A stretch of DNA of 64,000 nt from Sphingomonas oryzagri (GCF_029906645.1 NZ_JARYGZ010000002.1:248001-312000); one strand, 5' to 3'; positions 7,495 through 18,368 are shown, numbered from the stretch's first letter. Made by a program: numbers and translations. Notes: generated by a model from the letters alone, not told the origin.

Positions 7495-9879
7495 TTATGC
7501 CCTCAGCGTCGCACCCTGCTTCGTTGCCGCCGCGACGATCTTCTCGGAAATCGCCTTGAGCGCCGCCTCGTCGAAGCTCTTGTCCGCCGGTTGCAGCACC
7601 ACCTCGATGGCGAGGCTCTTCTGCCCCTCCGGCACGCCGGCGCCGGTGAAGACGTCGAACAGCGCAACCTCGGTGATCGCCTGCTTGTCAGCGCCTGCGA
7701 TGGCGCGGATCAGCTTGTCGGCCTGCAATCCGGCATCGACGAGGAAGGCGAAGTCGCGTCGCACCGCCTGCAGCGCCGAGGGCGCGTAAGCGGGCCGCGC
7801 GCGACCGGCATCGCGCTTCGCCGGGATGGCATCGAGATAGATCTCCGCCGCGACCATCGGGCCTTCGACGTCGAGCGCCTTGAGCGTCTCGGGATGCAGT
7901 TCGCCGAAGGTGGCGAGGATCATCTTGGGGCCAAGGCCAAGCTGGCCCGAGCGCCCCGGATGCCAGGTCTCGCCGCCCGGCCCGATCAACTGGAGCCGAT
8001 CGACCGGCGCGCCCGCCGCCGCCAGCACGGCCAGCACCTCGGCCTTGGCGTCATAGGCGTCGGCGGGGCGCGCCTTGCCGGTGCGCCAGTCGCGCGCGGC
8101 CGCATCGCCGGCGATCAGCACGGTGAGCGTCGGCCGCTCGGCATCGTCCAGATAGCGGCGGCCGAGCTCGAACAGGCGGATCGCCTTCTCGCCGCGATCG
8201 CGGTTGCGCTGCGCGGCGCGGGCAAGGCCCGGCACCAGCGAGGGGCGCATCACCTTCAGATCCTCGGAGATCGGATTGGCGAGCGTCCAGTGGCCGCCGC
8301 CGAACGGCGCGGCCTCCTTCTCGGAGAGGAAGCTCCACGTCACCGCCTCGGCGAATCCTCGCGCGGCGGCCGCGCGGCGCGCCTTGCGCTCGATCCGCTG
8401 CTCTGGCGAGGCGGTCGGCTTGGCAACGCCTTCTGCGCGAGGCAGCGGGGTGGAGGGCACCTTGTCGAGACCCTCGATCCGCACGATTTCCTCGACCAGA
8501 TCGGCGGTGCCGTCGATGTCGCGGCGCCAGGTCGGGATGGTGACGGTGAAGTCGTCCGAGACGCCGAAGCCGAGCCGTTCGAGGATCGCCTTCTGCCGAT
8601 CCGCCGGCACGTCGAACCCGCCCAGCGCCAGCACGCGCGCCGGATCGTAGGCCAGCGTGCGCTGCTCGACAGGAGGCGTTCCCGCGCGCGTGATCGCGCT
8701 GGGAGTACCACCACAGTGGTCGAGCACCAGCTTGGTCGCGATGGCGAGGCCGTCGTCGAGGAAGGCAGGATCGACGCCGCGCTCGAAGCGCTGGCGCGCG
8801 TCGCTGGTCAGCGCGAGCTTCTGGCCGGTCAGCGCGATGTGATCGGGATCGAAGAAGGCGCACTCGATCAGCACGTCGGTGGTCGTGTCCGACACGCCCG
8901 AATGCTCGCCGCCCATGATGCCGCCGATGTCGTGCACGGACGCGTCGTCGGCGATCACCGTCATGCTGGCGTCGAGCGTGTAGGTCTTGCCGTTGAGGGC
9001 CAGCACCTGCTCGCCATCCTTCGCCTTCCGCGCGACCAGCGCGCCGGAGAGCTTCGCCCGGTCATAGACGTGCAGCGGGCGACCGAGATCGATCGAGACG
9101 AAGTTGGTGATGTCGACCAGCACCGAGATCGGCTTCTGGCCGATCGCCTTGAGCTTGTCGGCCATCCACTTCGGCGAGGTGCCGTTGGTCAGGCCGGACA
9201 CCGCCTGCGCGTAGAAAGCGGGGCAGCCCTCGGCGTCGTCGGTGCGCACATCCGGCGCGGGATCGCTGCCGGCGATCGGCGCCAGCGACTCCATGCGATA
9301 GACCTCATGCAGCGGCTTCAACGTCCCCAGCCCGAACGCCGCGAGATCGCGCGCGATGCCGCGCACGCCCATGCAGTCCTGCCGGTTCGGCGTGATTGCC
9401 ACATCGAACAGCGGATCGTCGAGACCGGCCCACTCCGCATAGCTGGTGCCGACCGGCGCATCCTCGGGCAGCTCGACGATGCCGTCATGATCCTCGCCGA
9501 GCAGCAGCTCGCGGAACGAGCACATCATGCCGTTCGATTCGACGCCCCGGATCGCCGCCACCTTGAGCGTCATGTCGGGACCCGGCACCCAGGTTCCCGG
9601 CGCGCCGAAGATGCCGACGAGGCCAGCGCGCGCGTTGGGCGCCCCGCAGACCACCTGCAGCGGCCCGTCGCCGGCATCGACCGAGAGTACCTGCAGCTTG
9701 TCCGCCTGCGGATGCGGCGCGGCGGTGAGCACCTTCGCGATCCTGAACGGACGCAGTACGTCGGCGGGGTTGGAGACCTCCTCCACCTCCAGCCCGATGC
9801 GGGTAAGCGCATCGGCCACCGAAGCGGCGTCGGCGGTCGTGTCGAGATGCTCCTTGAGCCAATTGAGGGTGAACTTCAT
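7495..9879 (-). CDS. pheT: Phenylalanine--tRNA ligase beta subunit
   Basis: Beta subunit of the heterotetrameric PheRS. The 794-residue length is normal. The start [13 protein letters not shown] and the tRNA-binding EMAP-like domain (about 40-150, with VCGAPNAR) are typical; the editing B3/B4 domain, B5 domain and the C-terminal anticodon-binding ferredoxin-like domain (about 700-794, with [18 protein letters not shown]) follow in order. ATG 9879 overlaps the pheS TGA by four bases (9876-9879), as expected for coupled subunits. The longer open frame upstream is the shadow of pheS. Confidence 0.97.
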   Translation of the reverse strand: MKFTLNWLKEHLDTTADAASVADALTRIGLEVEEVSNPADVLRPFRIAKVLTAAPHPQADKLQVLSVDAGDGPLQVVCGAPNARAGLVGIFGAPGTWVPGPDMTLKVAAIRGVESNGMMCSFRELLLGEDHDGIVELPEDAPVGTSYAEWAGLDDPLFDVAITPNRQDCMGVRGIARDLAAFGLGTLKPLHEVYRMESLAPIAGSDPAPDVRTDDAEGCPAFYAQAVSGLTNGTSPKWMADKLKAIGQKPISVLVDITNFVSIDLGRPLHVYDRAKLSGALVARKAKDGEQVLALNGKTYTLDASMTVIADDASVHDIGGIMGGEHSGVSDTTTDVLIECAFFDPDHIALTGQKLALTSDARQRFERGVDPAFLDDGLAIATKLVLDHCGGTPSAITRAGTPPVEQRTLAYDPARVLALGGFDVPADRQKAILERLGFGVSDDFTVTIPTWRRDIDGTADLVEEIVRIEGLDKVPSTPLPRAEGVAKPTASPEQRIERKARRAAAARGFAEAVTWSFLSEKEAAPFGGGHWTLANPISEDLKVMRPSLVPGLARAAQRNRDRGEKAIRLFELGRRYLDDAERPTLTVLIAGDAAARDWRTGKARPADAYDAKAEVLAVLAAAGAPVDRLQLIGPGGETWHPGRSGQLGLGPKMILATFGELHPETLKALDVEGPMVAAEIYLDAIPAKRDAGRARPAYAPSALQAVRRDFAFLVDAGLQADKLIRAIAGADKQAITEVALFDVFTGAGVPEGQKSLAIEVVLQPADKSFDEAALKAISEKIVAAATKQGATLRA

Positions 9880-10961
9880 GCCCCCACTCCTCCGGAAAGG
9901 GTGGGCACGTCGAGCGCCGCGAACCCGTAGTGACGCAGCCAGCGCAGATCGCCGTCGAAGAAGGCGCGCAGGTCGTCCATGCCGTATTTGAGCATTGCCA
10001 GCCGATCGATGCCGCAACCGAAGGCGAAGCCCTGCCATTCATGGGGATCAAGCCCGCACGCAGCGATCACCTTGGGGTGGACCATGCCGGAACCGAGGAT
10101 CTCCATCCAGCCGTCCGGCTCGGCGCCGCCGATGGTGCGCTTGCCCTTGACCAAAGTGTAGCCGACATCGACCTCCATCGAAGGCTCGGTGAAGGGGAAG
10201 TAGCTCGGGCGCAGGCGCAGGACGATGTCGTCGCGCTCAAAATAGGCCTTCACGAAGGTCTCGAGCGTCCATTTCAGGTGGCCGAGCGTGATGCCGCGAT
10301 CGATCACCAGCCCCTCGACCTGGTGGAACATCGGCGTGTGCGTGGCGTCGCTGTCCGAGCGATAGGTGCGGCCCGGCGCGATGATGCGGATCGGCGGCGG
10401 CGTCGTCACCATCGTGCGGATCTGCACCGGCGACGTGTGCGTGCGGAGCAGCATCTTCCGGTTTTCACCGTCAACGCGGTCGAAATAGAAGGTGTCGTGC
10501 ATCGCGCGCGCCGGATGTGTCTCCGGAATGTTGAGCGCGGTGAAATTGTGCCAGTCGTCCTCGATCTCCGGACCCGTGGCGACCGCGAAGCCGAGATCGG
10601 CGAAGATCTCCGCCAGTTCGTCCATCACCTGGCTGACCGGGTGGACCGAACCGCTTTGCAGCCCGGCGATCGGCAGCGACATGTCGATCGTCTCGGAGGC
10701 GAGCCGTTGATCGAGCAGCGCGCGATCCATCGCCGCCTTGCGCTCGCCGATGGCGTTACTCACCGCCTCGCGCAGCCCCTGGATGCGCGGCCCCTGCACC
10801 TGCCGCTCCTCGGGCGCCATGCCGCCGAGCGTCTTGAGCAGCGCGGTCACGCTCCCCTGCTTGCCGAGCGCGCCAACGCGCGCCGCCTCCAGCGCCTCGG
10901 GCGTGTCGGCGGCGGCGATGGCGCCGAGCAGGTCGCCCTGCAGCTGTTCGATGTCAGTCAT
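9876..10961 (-). CDS. pheS: Phenylalanine--tRNA ligase alpha subunit
   Basis: Catalytic alpha subunit, 361 residues: an N-terminal coiled-coil for tRNA contact (1-90, rich in Ala, Glu and Arg) and the class II synthetase core with [17 protein letters not shown], the DTFYF segment, [10 protein letters not shown] and a final motif 3 containing [14 protein letters not shown]. Start ATG 10961 ([12 protein letters not shown]) is chosen because the frame further upstream encodes no conserved sequence. It leads pheST; the next upstream gene, the J-like protein, is on the same strand 64 bases away, so co-transcription is possible. Confidence 0.97.
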   Translation of the reverse strand: MTDIEQLQGDLLGAIAAADTPEALEAARVGALGKQGSVTALLKTLGGMAPEERQVQGPRIQGLREAVSNAIGERKAAMDRALLDQRLASETIDMSLPIAGLQSGSVHPVSQVMDELAEIFADLGFAVATGPEIEDDWHNFTALNIPETHPARAMHDTFYFDRVDGENRKMLLRTHTSPVQIRTMVTTPPPIRIIAPGRTYRSDSDATHTPMFHQVEGLVIDRGITLGHLKWTLETFVKAYFERDDIVLRLRPSYFPFTEPSMEVDVGYTLVKGKRTIGGAEPDGWMEILGSGMVHPKVIAACGLDPHEWQGFAFGCGIDRLAMLKYGMDDLRAFFDGDLRWLRHYGFAALDVPTLSGGVGA

Positions 10962-11025
10962 GTCGCGATCCTCGCATGTCGAGCGCGGCGATAGCGGCGC
11001 AAGCGCGCAGCGCCAAGCCGTCGCG

Positions 11026-12063
11026 TCAGAACAGCTTGCGCCCGACCCAGCGGACACCCTGGACCACGAGCACCCAGCTGAGCAGAGCCGCCCACATCCA
11101 CGCAATGCCGAGCAGCACCGATCCGACTTCGTGCGAGATTGGCCAGATCAGCAGGCCGGGCACGAACGGCGCCAGATAGAGTGTTGCCACCCAGCGCCAG
11201 AAATTGGAACGCAACCAGACCAGGGTGCGCTTCCACTTTTCCTGCAACGCGCGATAGCGCTGACGGAGCTGGCCCAACCGGCTCTGGTCGCGCGCATGGA
11301 GATAGGTGCGCCAGGCCGTCAGCGCCTCGCGGGGGAATTCGGCCTGCAAGGAGCGGCGCTGGGTGGATATCTTGGCGAGGAAGGCGACGGCTTCCTGCCG
11401 CTCGGCCGGTCGCCAGCGCAGCCGGCCGCCATCGGGCGGCGCCTGCAGCAGACGATAGGCTTTGTGGTAGGATGCGGTCGGCGCCCGCACATGGCGATCG
11501 AAGAACACCACATCCTCGTAACGCTCCATCACCTGGCGGATGACGAGCGGGCAATTCCATTGCCGCATCGTCTCCACCCATCCGAAATGAAGGATGACCA
11601 GATCGAGCATCGCATTGGTGCGCGGAATGCCGCGTACGATGGTGTTCGCCATCCAGCTTTCGACCGCATTGCGCCGGCCGACATGTTCGAGATCGGGGCT
11701 TTGAAGCATCCGCTCCGTGATCGCGCGGACATCCTCGAAAATCTCCTCCCGCGGCCGATCGCCGAAGACGAGACGCTGGAGCCGCATCGCATCCTCGTCG
11801 AGCTGCGACGGCGCCGGCTGCGGCTCTACGGGCGCTTCGTCTGCTGCCGGGGAGGGCGGCGGAGGCGGAGGCGCCGCCGCGACCGCCGCCGGGGCGCGTC
11901 GCGCGTGCATCCGCGCCTGATCGAAGGCGGCGCGCAGCGCGATGAAGGCATCGCGATCGGTTTCCTCGTCGATCGTCTTGAGCTTCGTCGAATAGGCACG
12001 GCGGATTGCGTCGATATCGCCGGTCGGCGCGATCCCCAGTTCCGCCCAGATGCCGCCGCTCAC
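11026..12063 (-). CDS. Membrane-anchored J-domain-like partner of HscC (DjlB/DjlC-like, no HPD)
   Basis: 345 residues from GTG 12063, which overlaps the hscC stop by GTGA. Residues 3-50 ([20 protein letters not shown] then a helix with [13 protein letters not shown]) follow the J-domain pattern of helices II and III, but the loop that should carry HPD reads TIDEETD. A Pro/Ala-rich linker (about 55-85) leads to a soluble middle region that I do not recognise, and two hydrophobic segments near residues 290-340 would anchor the C-terminus. In E. coli, HscC works with DjlB and DjlC, J proteins with C-terminal membrane anchors; the coupling to hscC here supports the same pairing. Function in the cell is unknown. 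Confidence 0.72.
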   Translation of the reverse strand: MSGGIWAELGIAPTGDIDAIRRAYSTKLKTIDEETDRDAFIALRAAFDQARMHARRAPAAVAAAPPPPPPSPAADEAPVEPQPAPSQLDEDAMRLQRLVFGDRPREEIFEDVRAITERMLQSPDLEHVGRRNAVESWMANTIVRGIPRTNAMLDLVILHFGWVETMRQWNCPLVIRQVMERYEDVVFFDRHVRAPTASYHKAYRLLQAPPDGGRLRWRPAERQEAVAFLAKISTQRRSLQAEFPREALTAWRTYLHARDQSRLGQLRQRYRALQEKWKRTLVWLRSNFWRWVATLYLAPFVPGLLIWPISHEVGSVLLGIAWMWAALLSWVLVVQGVRWVGRKLF

Positions 12064-13790
12064 AGGAAGCGCTCGCCCTCGATCGAATCGAGGATCCCGG
12101 CCAGTTCCGCCCGTGCCGTGTCGATCGCGTGCGGATCCTGCCGTTCGAGCACCGCCTGGAACTGCAGGATGACTTTTCCGATCCATTCGCGCCGATCGCC
12201 GAGCAGATCGGCATAGCAACGCTCGGCCCGCGCCAGCACGGCGGCATTGGCCGCATCCTCGCGCGGATGGTGCTTGAGCGCGGCCAGCGCCGCGCGGCGC
12301 TCGGCGAGGCTCGCGACACCCCGCCCCTCCTCGTCCTGATCGTGGATCACCAACTGGCGCGTCTCACCGGTATCGGGCAGCGTCACGTCCACTTCCAGCA
12401 ACCCGCTGACGTCATAGCTGAAGCGACATTCGAGCGAGACGTGCCCGGCCGGGCGCGGCGGCACCGGCACGTCGATTTCGCCGAGACCGATATTGCCCGC
12501 CACCTCGCGGGCCTCGCCCTGATAGATTTTCACCTGCACGCGACGCTGGTTGTCCTGCATGGTGTGAAACATCTTGGCGCGGCTCGCCGGGATCACCGTG
12601 TTGCGCTCTATGATCGGGGAGAAGAGGCCGGTCTGCACCGATCCGTCCGGCAAACGCTCCGCCATCTCGATGCCAAGCGTGAACGGGCAGACGTCGGTCA
12701 GCCGCACTTCCTTCAGCGCGACATCCCTGGATCGCAGCCCGGCGAGTACCGCCGCCCCCAGGGCCACGGCATGGTCGGGATGGACGCCGGTCGCGGGAAA
12801 GCGACCGAACATGCGCGTGACGGCGCGGCGCACCACCGGCATCCGGGTGGCGCCGCCGACCATCACGATCTCGCTCAACCGTTCACTGTCGAGCCCCGAA
12901 TCGCGCATCGCACGCAGCACCGGATCGCGTAGCCGCTGGACCAGCGGCTCGACCCGCTGCTCGAATTCGGCAGTGGCGACGGTCAGCTCGTGACGCTCTC
13001 CATCCCAGCTGAAGCCGAAGATGGCCTCGTCCGCCCCACTGAGCGCACGGCGGCAACGCTCGGCAGCGGCACGCAGCTGCTCGTCCAGCCGGGCCTGTTC
13101 GTCGGCGCGCAGCTTGCGCGGCAACGCATCGCCCAGCTGGTCGCGCACCAGCGCGACCAGTGCCTCGTTGAAGTCCTCACCGCCCAGCCGGTTATCACCG
13201 GCCGACGCGCGCACCTCGACGATGCCGTCGAAGATCTCGACGATCGAGACGTCGAACGTTCCGCCACCCAGATCGAAGACCAGGAAAGGCTCGCGATCGG
13301 CGCGATCGAAGATGCCGTAGGCCAGCGCCGCCGCGGTCGGCTCGTTGACCAGCCGCTCGACCCTGAGGCCGGCGAGTTCGCCCGCCCGGCGCGTAGCCTT
13401 GCGCTGCTTGTCGTTGAAATAGGCCGGCACGGTGATGATCGCGCCGGTCACCGTCTCACCGGACCACGCCTCGGCATCGGCCTTGAGGCTGGAGAGGACG
13501 AGCGCGGACAGATCCTCGGGCGAAAAGGCACGCTTGCCCAGCACCGCCTTGCGGGACGTGCCCATCAGCCGCTTGAAGGCGGTGGCGGTGCGATCCGGAT
13601 GCGAGGCCTGCCGCTCGCGCGCCGCCATGCCGACGAGCACCGCGCCATCGTCACCCAGGCTCACCGCCGACGGCGTCAACAGATCGCCCAGCGCATTGGG
13701 AACGAGCACTGGCGCGCCATCACGAAACATCGCGATCGCGCTGTTGGTCGTTCCAAGATCGATTCCGACTAGCAAAGCCGCCCCACGCAA
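12060..13790 (-). CDS. hscC: HscC-type Hsp70 chaperone
   Basis: An Hsp70 of 576 residues, shorter than DnaK (about 640) and close to E. coli HscC (556). The ATPase domain has GIDLGTTNSAIA (9-20), VPAYFNDKQRKATRRAGELAG, the phosphate loop DLGGGTFDVS and VMVGGATRMP. The substrate domain has the HscC-like LTDVCPFTLGIEM, PIIERNTVIPASR and FSYDVSGLLEVDV, followed by a shortened lid. The only upstream in-frame start is TTG 13790; a TTG at about 13776 is an alternative, since the first lies inside a small hairpin. It is not a dnaK (no dnaJ or grpE nearby) but is coupled to a membrane-anchored J-like gene. Confidence 0.87.
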   Translation of the reverse strand: MRGAALLVGIDLGTTNSAIAMFRDGAPVLVPNALGDLLTPSAVSLGDDGAVLVGMAARERQASHPDRTATAFKRLMGTSRKAVLGKRAFSPEDLSALVLSSLKADAEAWSGETVTGAIITVPAYFNDKQRKATRRAGELAGLRVERLVNEPTAAALAYGIFDRADREPFLVFDLGGGTFDVSIVEIFDGIVEVRASAGDNRLGGEDFNEALVALVRDQLGDALPRKLRADEQARLDEQLRAAAERCRRALSGADEAIFGFSWDGERHELTVATAEFEQRVEPLVQRLRDPVLRAMRDSGLDSERLSEIVMVGGATRMPVVRRAVTRMFGRFPATGVHPDHAVALGAAVLAGLRSRDVALKEVRLTDVCPFTLGIEMAERLPDGSVQTGLFSPIIERNTVIPASRAKMFHTMQDNQRRVQVKIYQGEAREVAGNIGLGEIDVPVPPRPAGHVSLECRFSYDVSGLLEVDVTLPDTGETRQLVIHDQDEEGRGVASLAERRAALAALKHHPREDAANAAVLARAERCYADLLGDRREWIGKVILQFQAVLERQDPHAIDTARAELAGILDSIEGERFL

Positions 13791-13821
13791 AACCCCGTCG
13801 CGGGTTTAGCGGCTCGTTGCA

Positions 13822-13860
13822 CAAAGAAAAGGGCGCGGAAGCCGAGGCCGCCGCGCCCTT
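13822..13860 (-). terminator. Rho-independent terminator after rplT
   Basis: On the minus strand a 10-bp perfect stem AAGGGCGCGG / CCGCGCCCTT with a 12-base loop is followed by TTTTCTTTG. It begins 23 bases after the rplT stop, so it should end the rpmI-rplT transcript and insulate hscC downstream. Confidence 0.85.
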
Positions 13861-13882
13861 CGCTTATCTCATACGATCCGGC

Positions 13883-14260
13883 TTACGCCGCGACGCGCGC
13901 GCCCTCGGGGAGAGCGGCCTTCGCCTGCGCGATGATCGCCTTGAAGGCCTCGCCCTCGTGCATGGCGATGTCGGCGAGGACCTTCCGGTCCAGCTCGACG
14001 CCGGCCAGCTTCAGGCCGTGCATGAACACGCCGTAGGTCAGGCCCTCGGCGCGCACCGCCGCGTTGATACGCTGGATCCAGAGCGCACGGAACGAGCGCT
14101 TCTTCACCTTGCGGTCGCGATAGGCGTACTGGCCGGCCTTCTCGACGGCCTGGCGGGCGATGCGGATCGTGTTCTTGCGACGGCCGCGATAGCCCTTCGC
14201 CTGATCGAGAATCCGGGTGTGCTTGGCGCGGGTCGTAGTACCCCGCTTCACGCGTGCCAT
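13883..14260 (-). CDS. rplT: 50S ribosomal protein L20
   Basis: 125 residues beginning [18 protein letters not shown], with the strongly basic N-terminal extension that binds 23S rRNA and the conserved [14 protein letters not shown] and [14 protein letters not shown] segments. It follows rpmI by 14 bases in the usual rpmI-rplT order. L20 controls its own operon in many bacteria; whether it does so here cannot be seen. infC, which often precedes rpmI, is not present next to it. Confidence 0.98.
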   Translation of the reverse strand: MARVKRGTTTRAKHTRILDQAKGYRGRRKNTIRIARQAVEKAGQYAYRDRKVKKRSFRALWIQRINAAVRAEGLTYGVFMHGLKLAGVELDRKVLADIAMHEGEAFKAIIAQAKAALPEGARVAA

Positions 14261-14274
14261 AGTCTAAGCCTCCC

Positions 14275-14478
14275 TCAGTTCAGGCCGTAGGGGGCCCAGA
14301 GCTTCACGCGGGCCGTATCGGCCTCGGCGAGCACGGTGGTGCCACGGTTGGTGCGGATATACTTGGCATTGTGCGAAATCAGGCGGTGGCGCTTGCCGGC
14401 CACGCCATGCTTCACCTTGCCGGTGGCGGTGAGCTTGAAGCGCTTCTTCACGCCGCTCTTGGTCTTCAGCTTGGGCAT
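14275..14478 (-). CDS. rpmI: 50S ribosomal protein L35
   Basis: 67 residues, [14 protein letters not shown] onward, with the basic core [12 protein letters not shown] typical of L35. An AAGGAG ribosome-binding site ends six bases before ATG 14478. The open frame runs hundreds of bases further upstream, but only this part is conserved. First gene of rpmI-rplT, with a likely promoter in the 159-base gap to the divergent AsmA-like gene. Confidence 0.98.
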   Translation of the reverse strand: MPKLKTKSGVKKRFKLTATGKVKHGVAGKRHRLISHNAKYIRTNRGTTVLAEADTARVKLWAPYGLN

Positions 14479-14558
14479 TTTCGACTCCTTATGATGTCGA
14501 TTGCGAGTCGGCCACGGCAGCCCTTTTAGCCGGACGACCCCTCGATCGAAGCGCGCGC

Positions 14559-14586
14559 CTATAAGGAGAAAGCCGGCAGCACGCAA
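14559..14586 (-). promoter_or_regulatory. Probable sigma70-type promoter of rpmI-rplT
   Basis: On the minus strand TTGCGT (14586-14581) and TTATAG (14564-14559) are separated by 16 bases, the best -35/-10 pair in the gap, lying about 80 bases before the rpmI ATG. The remaining leader could hold an L20-type control structure, but I cannot identify one. Confidence 0.4.
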
Positions 14587-14637
14587 GGACCGAAAGGAAC
14601 CGCGCCGCGATTCCGGCCGTTTCTTGGCCCCGTGAAC

Positions 14638-16770
14638 ATGGAGCAACCCGCCCCGGCCGACCCGGTCGTCCCCAACCCGCCGCCTCCGCCGGCCGGACCG
14701 CGCCGGATGCGCTGGAGCGCGCCGATTGGCATCGGGCTGTCGATCATCGCCATCTTCATCGGCCTGATCGTGCTGGCCTGGGCGATCCTGTTCATCACCA
14801 AGGGCCGTTTCCTGAAAGCCCGGTTCGAGAATATCGCCTCCAGCCTGTCCGAACGGCAGGTGAAGGTCGCGGGCGACTTCCAGCTCTATTTCGATCCGAT
14901 CAACGTGAAGTTCGTGGCGGACGGTCTGTCGGTCTCCAACCCGAGCTGGGCGTCGAAACCCAATTTCCTGACCGCCGGGCATATCGATACGCGAATCTCC
15001 ACGATCCGCCTGATCTTTGGCGCCAAACATGCGCGCTGGCTGAACCTCGACGGCGCGGCGGTCGACGTCGAATGGGACAAGAGCCATACCCACAACACCT
15101 GGACGTTCGGCGATCCCGACAAGAAGGGCGAACCGTTCAAGATGCCGACCATCGAGCGCGCGACGGTGACAGGCGCCACGGTTCGGTATCGCGACCCGCA
15201 AATGCAGCTTTACACCGACCAGTCGATCGACACGGTGCAGTCCACCGGCACGCGGATCGACAACGCCATCCGCTTCCACGGATCGGGGACGCTGCGCGGC
15301 CATGCCGTCACCAATTCCGGGGCGCTGCTATCTCCGAACGAAACGGTCGCAATGGGTCGGACGCGGTTCCAGCTGACCGTCGATGGTGCGCGCACCCATG
15401 CCGAGGCGACAGGCACCCTTCCCGCCGCCACCCAGATCGACGGTGCCGACATGGACTTCACGGTCAGCGGCCCCAATGCGCGCGAGCTGTTCGATCTGAT
15501 CAATGTCGCGATCCCCGATACCCGCACTTATCGGTTCAGTTCCCACCTGCGGAAGGATGGCGGGGCGTGGCGCTTCTGGAACCTGCGCGGTCACTTCGGC
15601 GATAGCGATCTTGCCGGCGACATGACCATCCTGATGCCGAACGGCCGGTTGAAGCTGGTCGCGGGCCTTCATTCGCAGAAGGTCGATATCATCGATATCG
15701 GGCCGTTTATCGGCTACGATCCCCACGCCCTCGCCACCAAGGGCGCGACGGCGGCGGCCACCACGCAGGGCAAGGCCGACCATCCGCGCATCCTGCCTGA
15801 CGCGCCGCTCCGCAGCGAGGCGATCAAGCTGTTCGATGCGCGCGTCGATTATGCCGTCAAGACGATCCGCGCGCCGCATCTTCCGGTCTCGAACGTTCAT
15901 GCGACTCTCGATCTCGATCATAACCTGATGAAGATCTCGCCGCTGACCATGGACATCGTGGGCGCTGGCAAGCTGGCCGCCGACATCGCGCTCAACGCGC
16001 GCGTGCCCGCCGTGGTGACCGATTACGACATCCGCCTGTCGCCCACCCCGCTCGGCGCGCTGATGAAGGGCTTCGGCCTCAAGGATGCCGGCACCACCGG
16101 CACGATCAAGGCGCGGATCAAGATGACCGGCACCGGAGATTCGGTGCGCAAGTCGCTCGCCACATCCAACGGGCGGATCGCGATCAGCCTGCCGGCCGGC
16201 ACGTTCTGGACCAGCTATGCCCAGCTCGCCGAGTTCGACGTCGGCGTGTTCGTGCAGAAGCTGCTGCAGGACAAGCTGAAGAAGCCGATCCACATCAATT
16301 GCGGCCTGATCGCCTTCACCGTGAAGGACGGCATCGCCGCCGCCGATCCGATCCTGATCGACACCGACAAGAATCTGATGGCGGCGAGGGGCGGCTTCAG
16401 CTTCCGCGACGAATCGATGAACCTGCAGTTCCGCGCCGACGCCAAGAAGTTCTCGGCCTTCTCCGGCCAGAGTCCGGTCGGCATCGGCGGCTATTTCGCA
16501 GCGCCCAGGATCCGGATCATCTCGCCGCAGCTGCTGGCGCGCGGCGGAGCGGCGGTTGCGCTCGGCATACTGACCCCGCCGGCGGCGATCCTCGCCTTCA
16601 TCGATCCGGGTGATGCCAAGAGCGCGGCCTGCGGCCCGGTGCTCGCCGGTGACACCGCCGCACAGCAACATTCGACCAAGGGCAAGCCGCTCAAGCTGCT
16701 GGGCACCAAGAACGATAACAAGGCGGAGGCCGCGAAGCCCAAGGACAAAAAGTTCCTCGGGATCTTCTAG
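14638..16770 (+). CDS. AsmA family protein
   Basis: 710 residues with a Pro-rich cytoplasmic N-terminus, a single membrane anchor at about 30-55 ([20 protein letters not shown]) and a long AsmA-type periplasmic region beginning [19 protein letters not shown] and ending with a repeat-like beta domain. AsmA-like proteins are thought to move phospholipids between the two membranes. A Lys-rich tail ([11 protein letters not shown]) closes it. ATG 14638 is preferred to GTG 14632, two codons upstream. It converges on the HisN-type gene, and the two stops share the CTAG at 16767-16770. Which AsmA paralogue it is cannot be told. Confidence 0.87.
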   Translation: MEQPAPADPVVPNPPPPPAGPRRMRWSAPIGIGLSIIAIFIGLIVLAWAILFITKGRFLKARFENIASSLSERQVKVAGDFQLYFDPINVKFVADGLSVSNPSWASKPNFLTAGHIDTRISTIRLIFGAKHARWLNLDGAAVDVEWDKSHTHNTWTFGDPDKKGEPFKMPTIERATVTGATVRYRDPQMQLYTDQSIDTVQSTGTRIDNAIRFHGSGTLRGHAVTNSGALLSPNETVAMGRTRFQLTVDGARTHAEATGTLPAATQIDGADMDFTVSGPNARELFDLINVAIPDTRTYRFSSHLRKDGGAWRFWNLRGHFGDSDLAGDMTILMPNGRLKLVAGLHSQKVDIIDIGPFIGYDPHALATKGATAAATTQGKADHPRILPDAPLRSEAIKLFDARVDYAVKTIRAPHLPVSNVHATLDLDHNLMKISPLTMDIVGAGKLAADIALNARVPAVVTDYDIRLSPTPLGALMKGFGLKDAGTTGTIKARIKMTGTGDSVRKSLATSNGRIAISLPAGTFWTSYAQLAEFDVGVFVQKLLQDKLKKPIHINCGLIAFTVKDGIAAADPILIDTDKNLMAARGGFSFRDESMNLQFRADAKKFSAFSGQSPVGIGGYFAAPRIRIISPQLLARGGAAVALGILTPPAAILAFIDPGDAKSAACGPVLAGDTAAQQHSTKGKPLKLLGTKNDNKAEAAKPKDKKFLGIF

Positions 16771-17534
16771 CCGGAAAGACGCTCCAGCACCGGCTCCAGC
16801 AGCCGCGCGTCGCCAAGCGCCACAACGCGCCCGTCGCTGTCGCGGTCGAGCGGACGACCCTGCCAGTCGCGCATGACCCCGCCCGCGCCTTCCACCACCG
16901 GCACCAGCGCCGCGAAATCGTAGAGCTTCAGGTTGGCCTCGATCACGCCGTCGAGCTGGCCCAGTGCGACGAGCCCGTAATTGTAGCAATCGCCGCCCCA
17001 GATGGCGTCGCGCGCGTCTGTGGTGACGCGCATATAGGCCTCCAGCTCCTCCGGGCCGAACGCCGCCGGGGCGGTACTGCCGAATCGGGCCTCGGCCAGC
17101 TCGGCGCAGTGCCGCACGCCCGCGATACCGTCGTTGAAGCGCGTCTTGCGGCCCGCCGCGCCGATCCAGCGCTCGCCCAGGATCGGCTGGTCGATCACGC
17201 CGAGCACCGGCTTGCCGCCTTCCAGCAGCGCGATCAGCGTGCCGAATAGCGGCCGCCCGGTGACGAAGGCGCGCGTGCCGTCGATCGGATCGAGCACCCA
17301 AAGGCGATCGGCATCGCCGCGCACCACGCCATATTCCTCGCCGAAGATTCCGTCCTGGGGGCGTTCGGCCTCGATGATCGCGCGCATCGCCGCCTCGGCG
17401 GCGCGATCGGCCTCGGTAACGGGCGAGGCATCCGCCTTCTGCTCCAGATCGAAGCGCGCACGGAAGAAGGGGCGGATCGCGGCGCCGGCCGCGTCGGCGA
17501 GGCGCTCGGCCAGGCGGATATCGTCGTCGGTCAT
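16767..17534 (-). CDS. hisN: Inositol monophosphatase family protein, probable histidinol-phosphatase (HisN)
   Basis: 255 residues with the metal-binding signature of the IMPase fold: GEE (65-67), DPIDGT (82-87) followed by RAFVTGRPLFGTLIAL, and a third metal site Asp in LYDFAALVPVVEGAGG. The stretch between the second and third motifs (DAIWGGDCYNYG) is what I recall for HisN-type histidinol-phosphatases rather than SuhB or CysQ, and a separate CysQ lies at 39.9 kb. It removes phosphate from histidinol phosphate if this reading is right. It is divergent from the VOC gene by 62 bases. Confidence 0.78.
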   Translation of the reverse strand: MTDDDIRLAERLADAAGAAIRPFFRARFDLEQKADASPVTEADRAAEAAMRAIIEAERPQDGIFGEEYGVVRGDADRLWVLDPIDGTRAFVTGRPLFGTLIALLEGGKPVLGVIDQPILGERWIGAAGRKTRFNDGIAGVRHCAELAEARFGSTAPAAFGPEELEAYMRVTTDARDAIWGGDCYNYGLVALGQLDGVIEANLKLYDFAALVPVVEGAGGVMRDWQGRPLDRDSDGRVVALGDARLLEPVLERLSG

Positions 17535-17596
17535 GCCGCCAGCCGTAGCGGAAGCCCGCCATGGGGCGCTAGATGGGCGCGAAGGAGAATCGGTCC

Positions 17597-18028
17597 ATGC
17601 GTCCCGCGATCATCCCCAGCATCCGTTACGAGGATGCGCCCGCCGCGATCCTGTTCCTGTGCGACGCCTTCGGTTTCCTGCCGCACGCCATCTATCCCGA
17701 CGAGGAGGACGAGCAGATCATCCACCATGCGCAGCTGGTGCTGGACGGCAACATGCTGATGCTGGGCAGCGCGCTGCCGGGTGAGGCGCAGGAGCGTTAT
17801 GGCTGGGTGACGCCGGAAGAGGCCGGCGGGGTCACCTCCTCGCTCTATGTCGTGGTCGAAGATGTCGACGGCCATTGCGAACGCGCCCGCGCGAACGGCG
17901 CCACCATCATCGACGAGCCGCACGAGAATGACGGCTATCCGGGCCGCGGTTACGCGGCGCGCGATCCCGAAGGCCATGTCTGGAGCTTCGGCAGCTACGA
18001 TCCGTTCGCGCCGATCGAGGACGCCTGA
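17597..18028 (+). CDS. VOC superfamily (glyoxalase/bleomycin-resistance-like) protein
   Basis: 143 residues from ATG 17597, preceded by GAAGGAGA nine bases upstream; an ATG at 17573 has no such site. The sequence shows two beta-alpha-beta-beta-beta modules: PSIRYEDAPAAILFLCDAFGF, a middle strand HAQLVLDGNMLMLG, and a C-terminal RDPEGHVWSFGSYDP, as in PhnB-like VOC proteins. The metal site and substrate cannot be assigned. It ends 3 bases from the convergent TfoX-like gene. Confidence 0.82.
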   Translation: MRPAIIPSIRYEDAPAAILFLCDAFGFLPHAIYPDEEDEQIIHHAQLVLDGNMLMLGSALPGEAQERYGWVTPEEAGGVTSSLYVVVEDVDGHCERARANGATIIDEPHENDGYPGRGYAARDPEGHVWSFGSYDPFAPIEDA

Positions 18029-18031
18029 GGC

Positions 18032-18364
18032 TTATTTCGGCGGGAGCGTGCCGACGAAGGCGATCGCCCCCGCCACCAGCTTCCGCCGCAGGCCGTGATC
18101 GTCGCGGCTGGCGTCGGACGATATGCGCACCCAGCCGGGCATGGCCCGCTCGCCCATCGTGACGGTGACGATTTCGGGATGGGCGAGCGCCCAGCCATCC
18201 TCGCCCTTGCCGAGCCGGACCATCATGCCCTTCTGGCTGGCGGCGCAGAGCATATGGCCGTCGAGCAGCCAGCACAGGCCGCCGAACATCGCTTTCTCGG
18301 TCAGTCCCGGCCTGTCGCCCAGCGCCTCGCGGACCATTTCCTCGAGGAGCCAGTCGCGGGCCAT
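18032..18364 (-). CDS. TfoX N-terminal domain protein
   Basis: 110 residues made of the TfoX N-terminal fold alone: the motif TEKAMFGGLCWLLDGHMLCA near residues 22-41 is diagnostic. The C-terminal helix-hairpin domain of the competence regulator Sxy/TfoX is absent, so a regulatory role in competence should not be assumed; stand-alone versions are common and uncharacterised. It lies 4 bases downstream of prs on the same strand and is probably co-transcribed. Confidence 0.82.
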   Translation of the reverse strand: MARDWLLEEMVREALGDRPGLTEKAMFGGLCWLLDGHMLCAASQKGMMVRLGKGEDGWALAHPEIVTVTMGERAMPGWVRISSDASRDDHGLRRKLVAGAIAFVGTLPPK

Positions 18365-18368
18365 CGCC

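Noticed and set aside
7405-9930. 841-codon plus-strand frame across pheT
   Set aside because: Antisense shadow of pheT, whose motifs and length are unambiguous.
13790-13807. Second small hairpin (AAACCC/GGGTTT followed by four T on the minus strand) downstream of the rplT terminator
   Set aside because: It overlaps the likely hscC start and has a short stem; the stronger hairpin at 13829-13860 explains termination. It only adds doubt about the exact hscC start.
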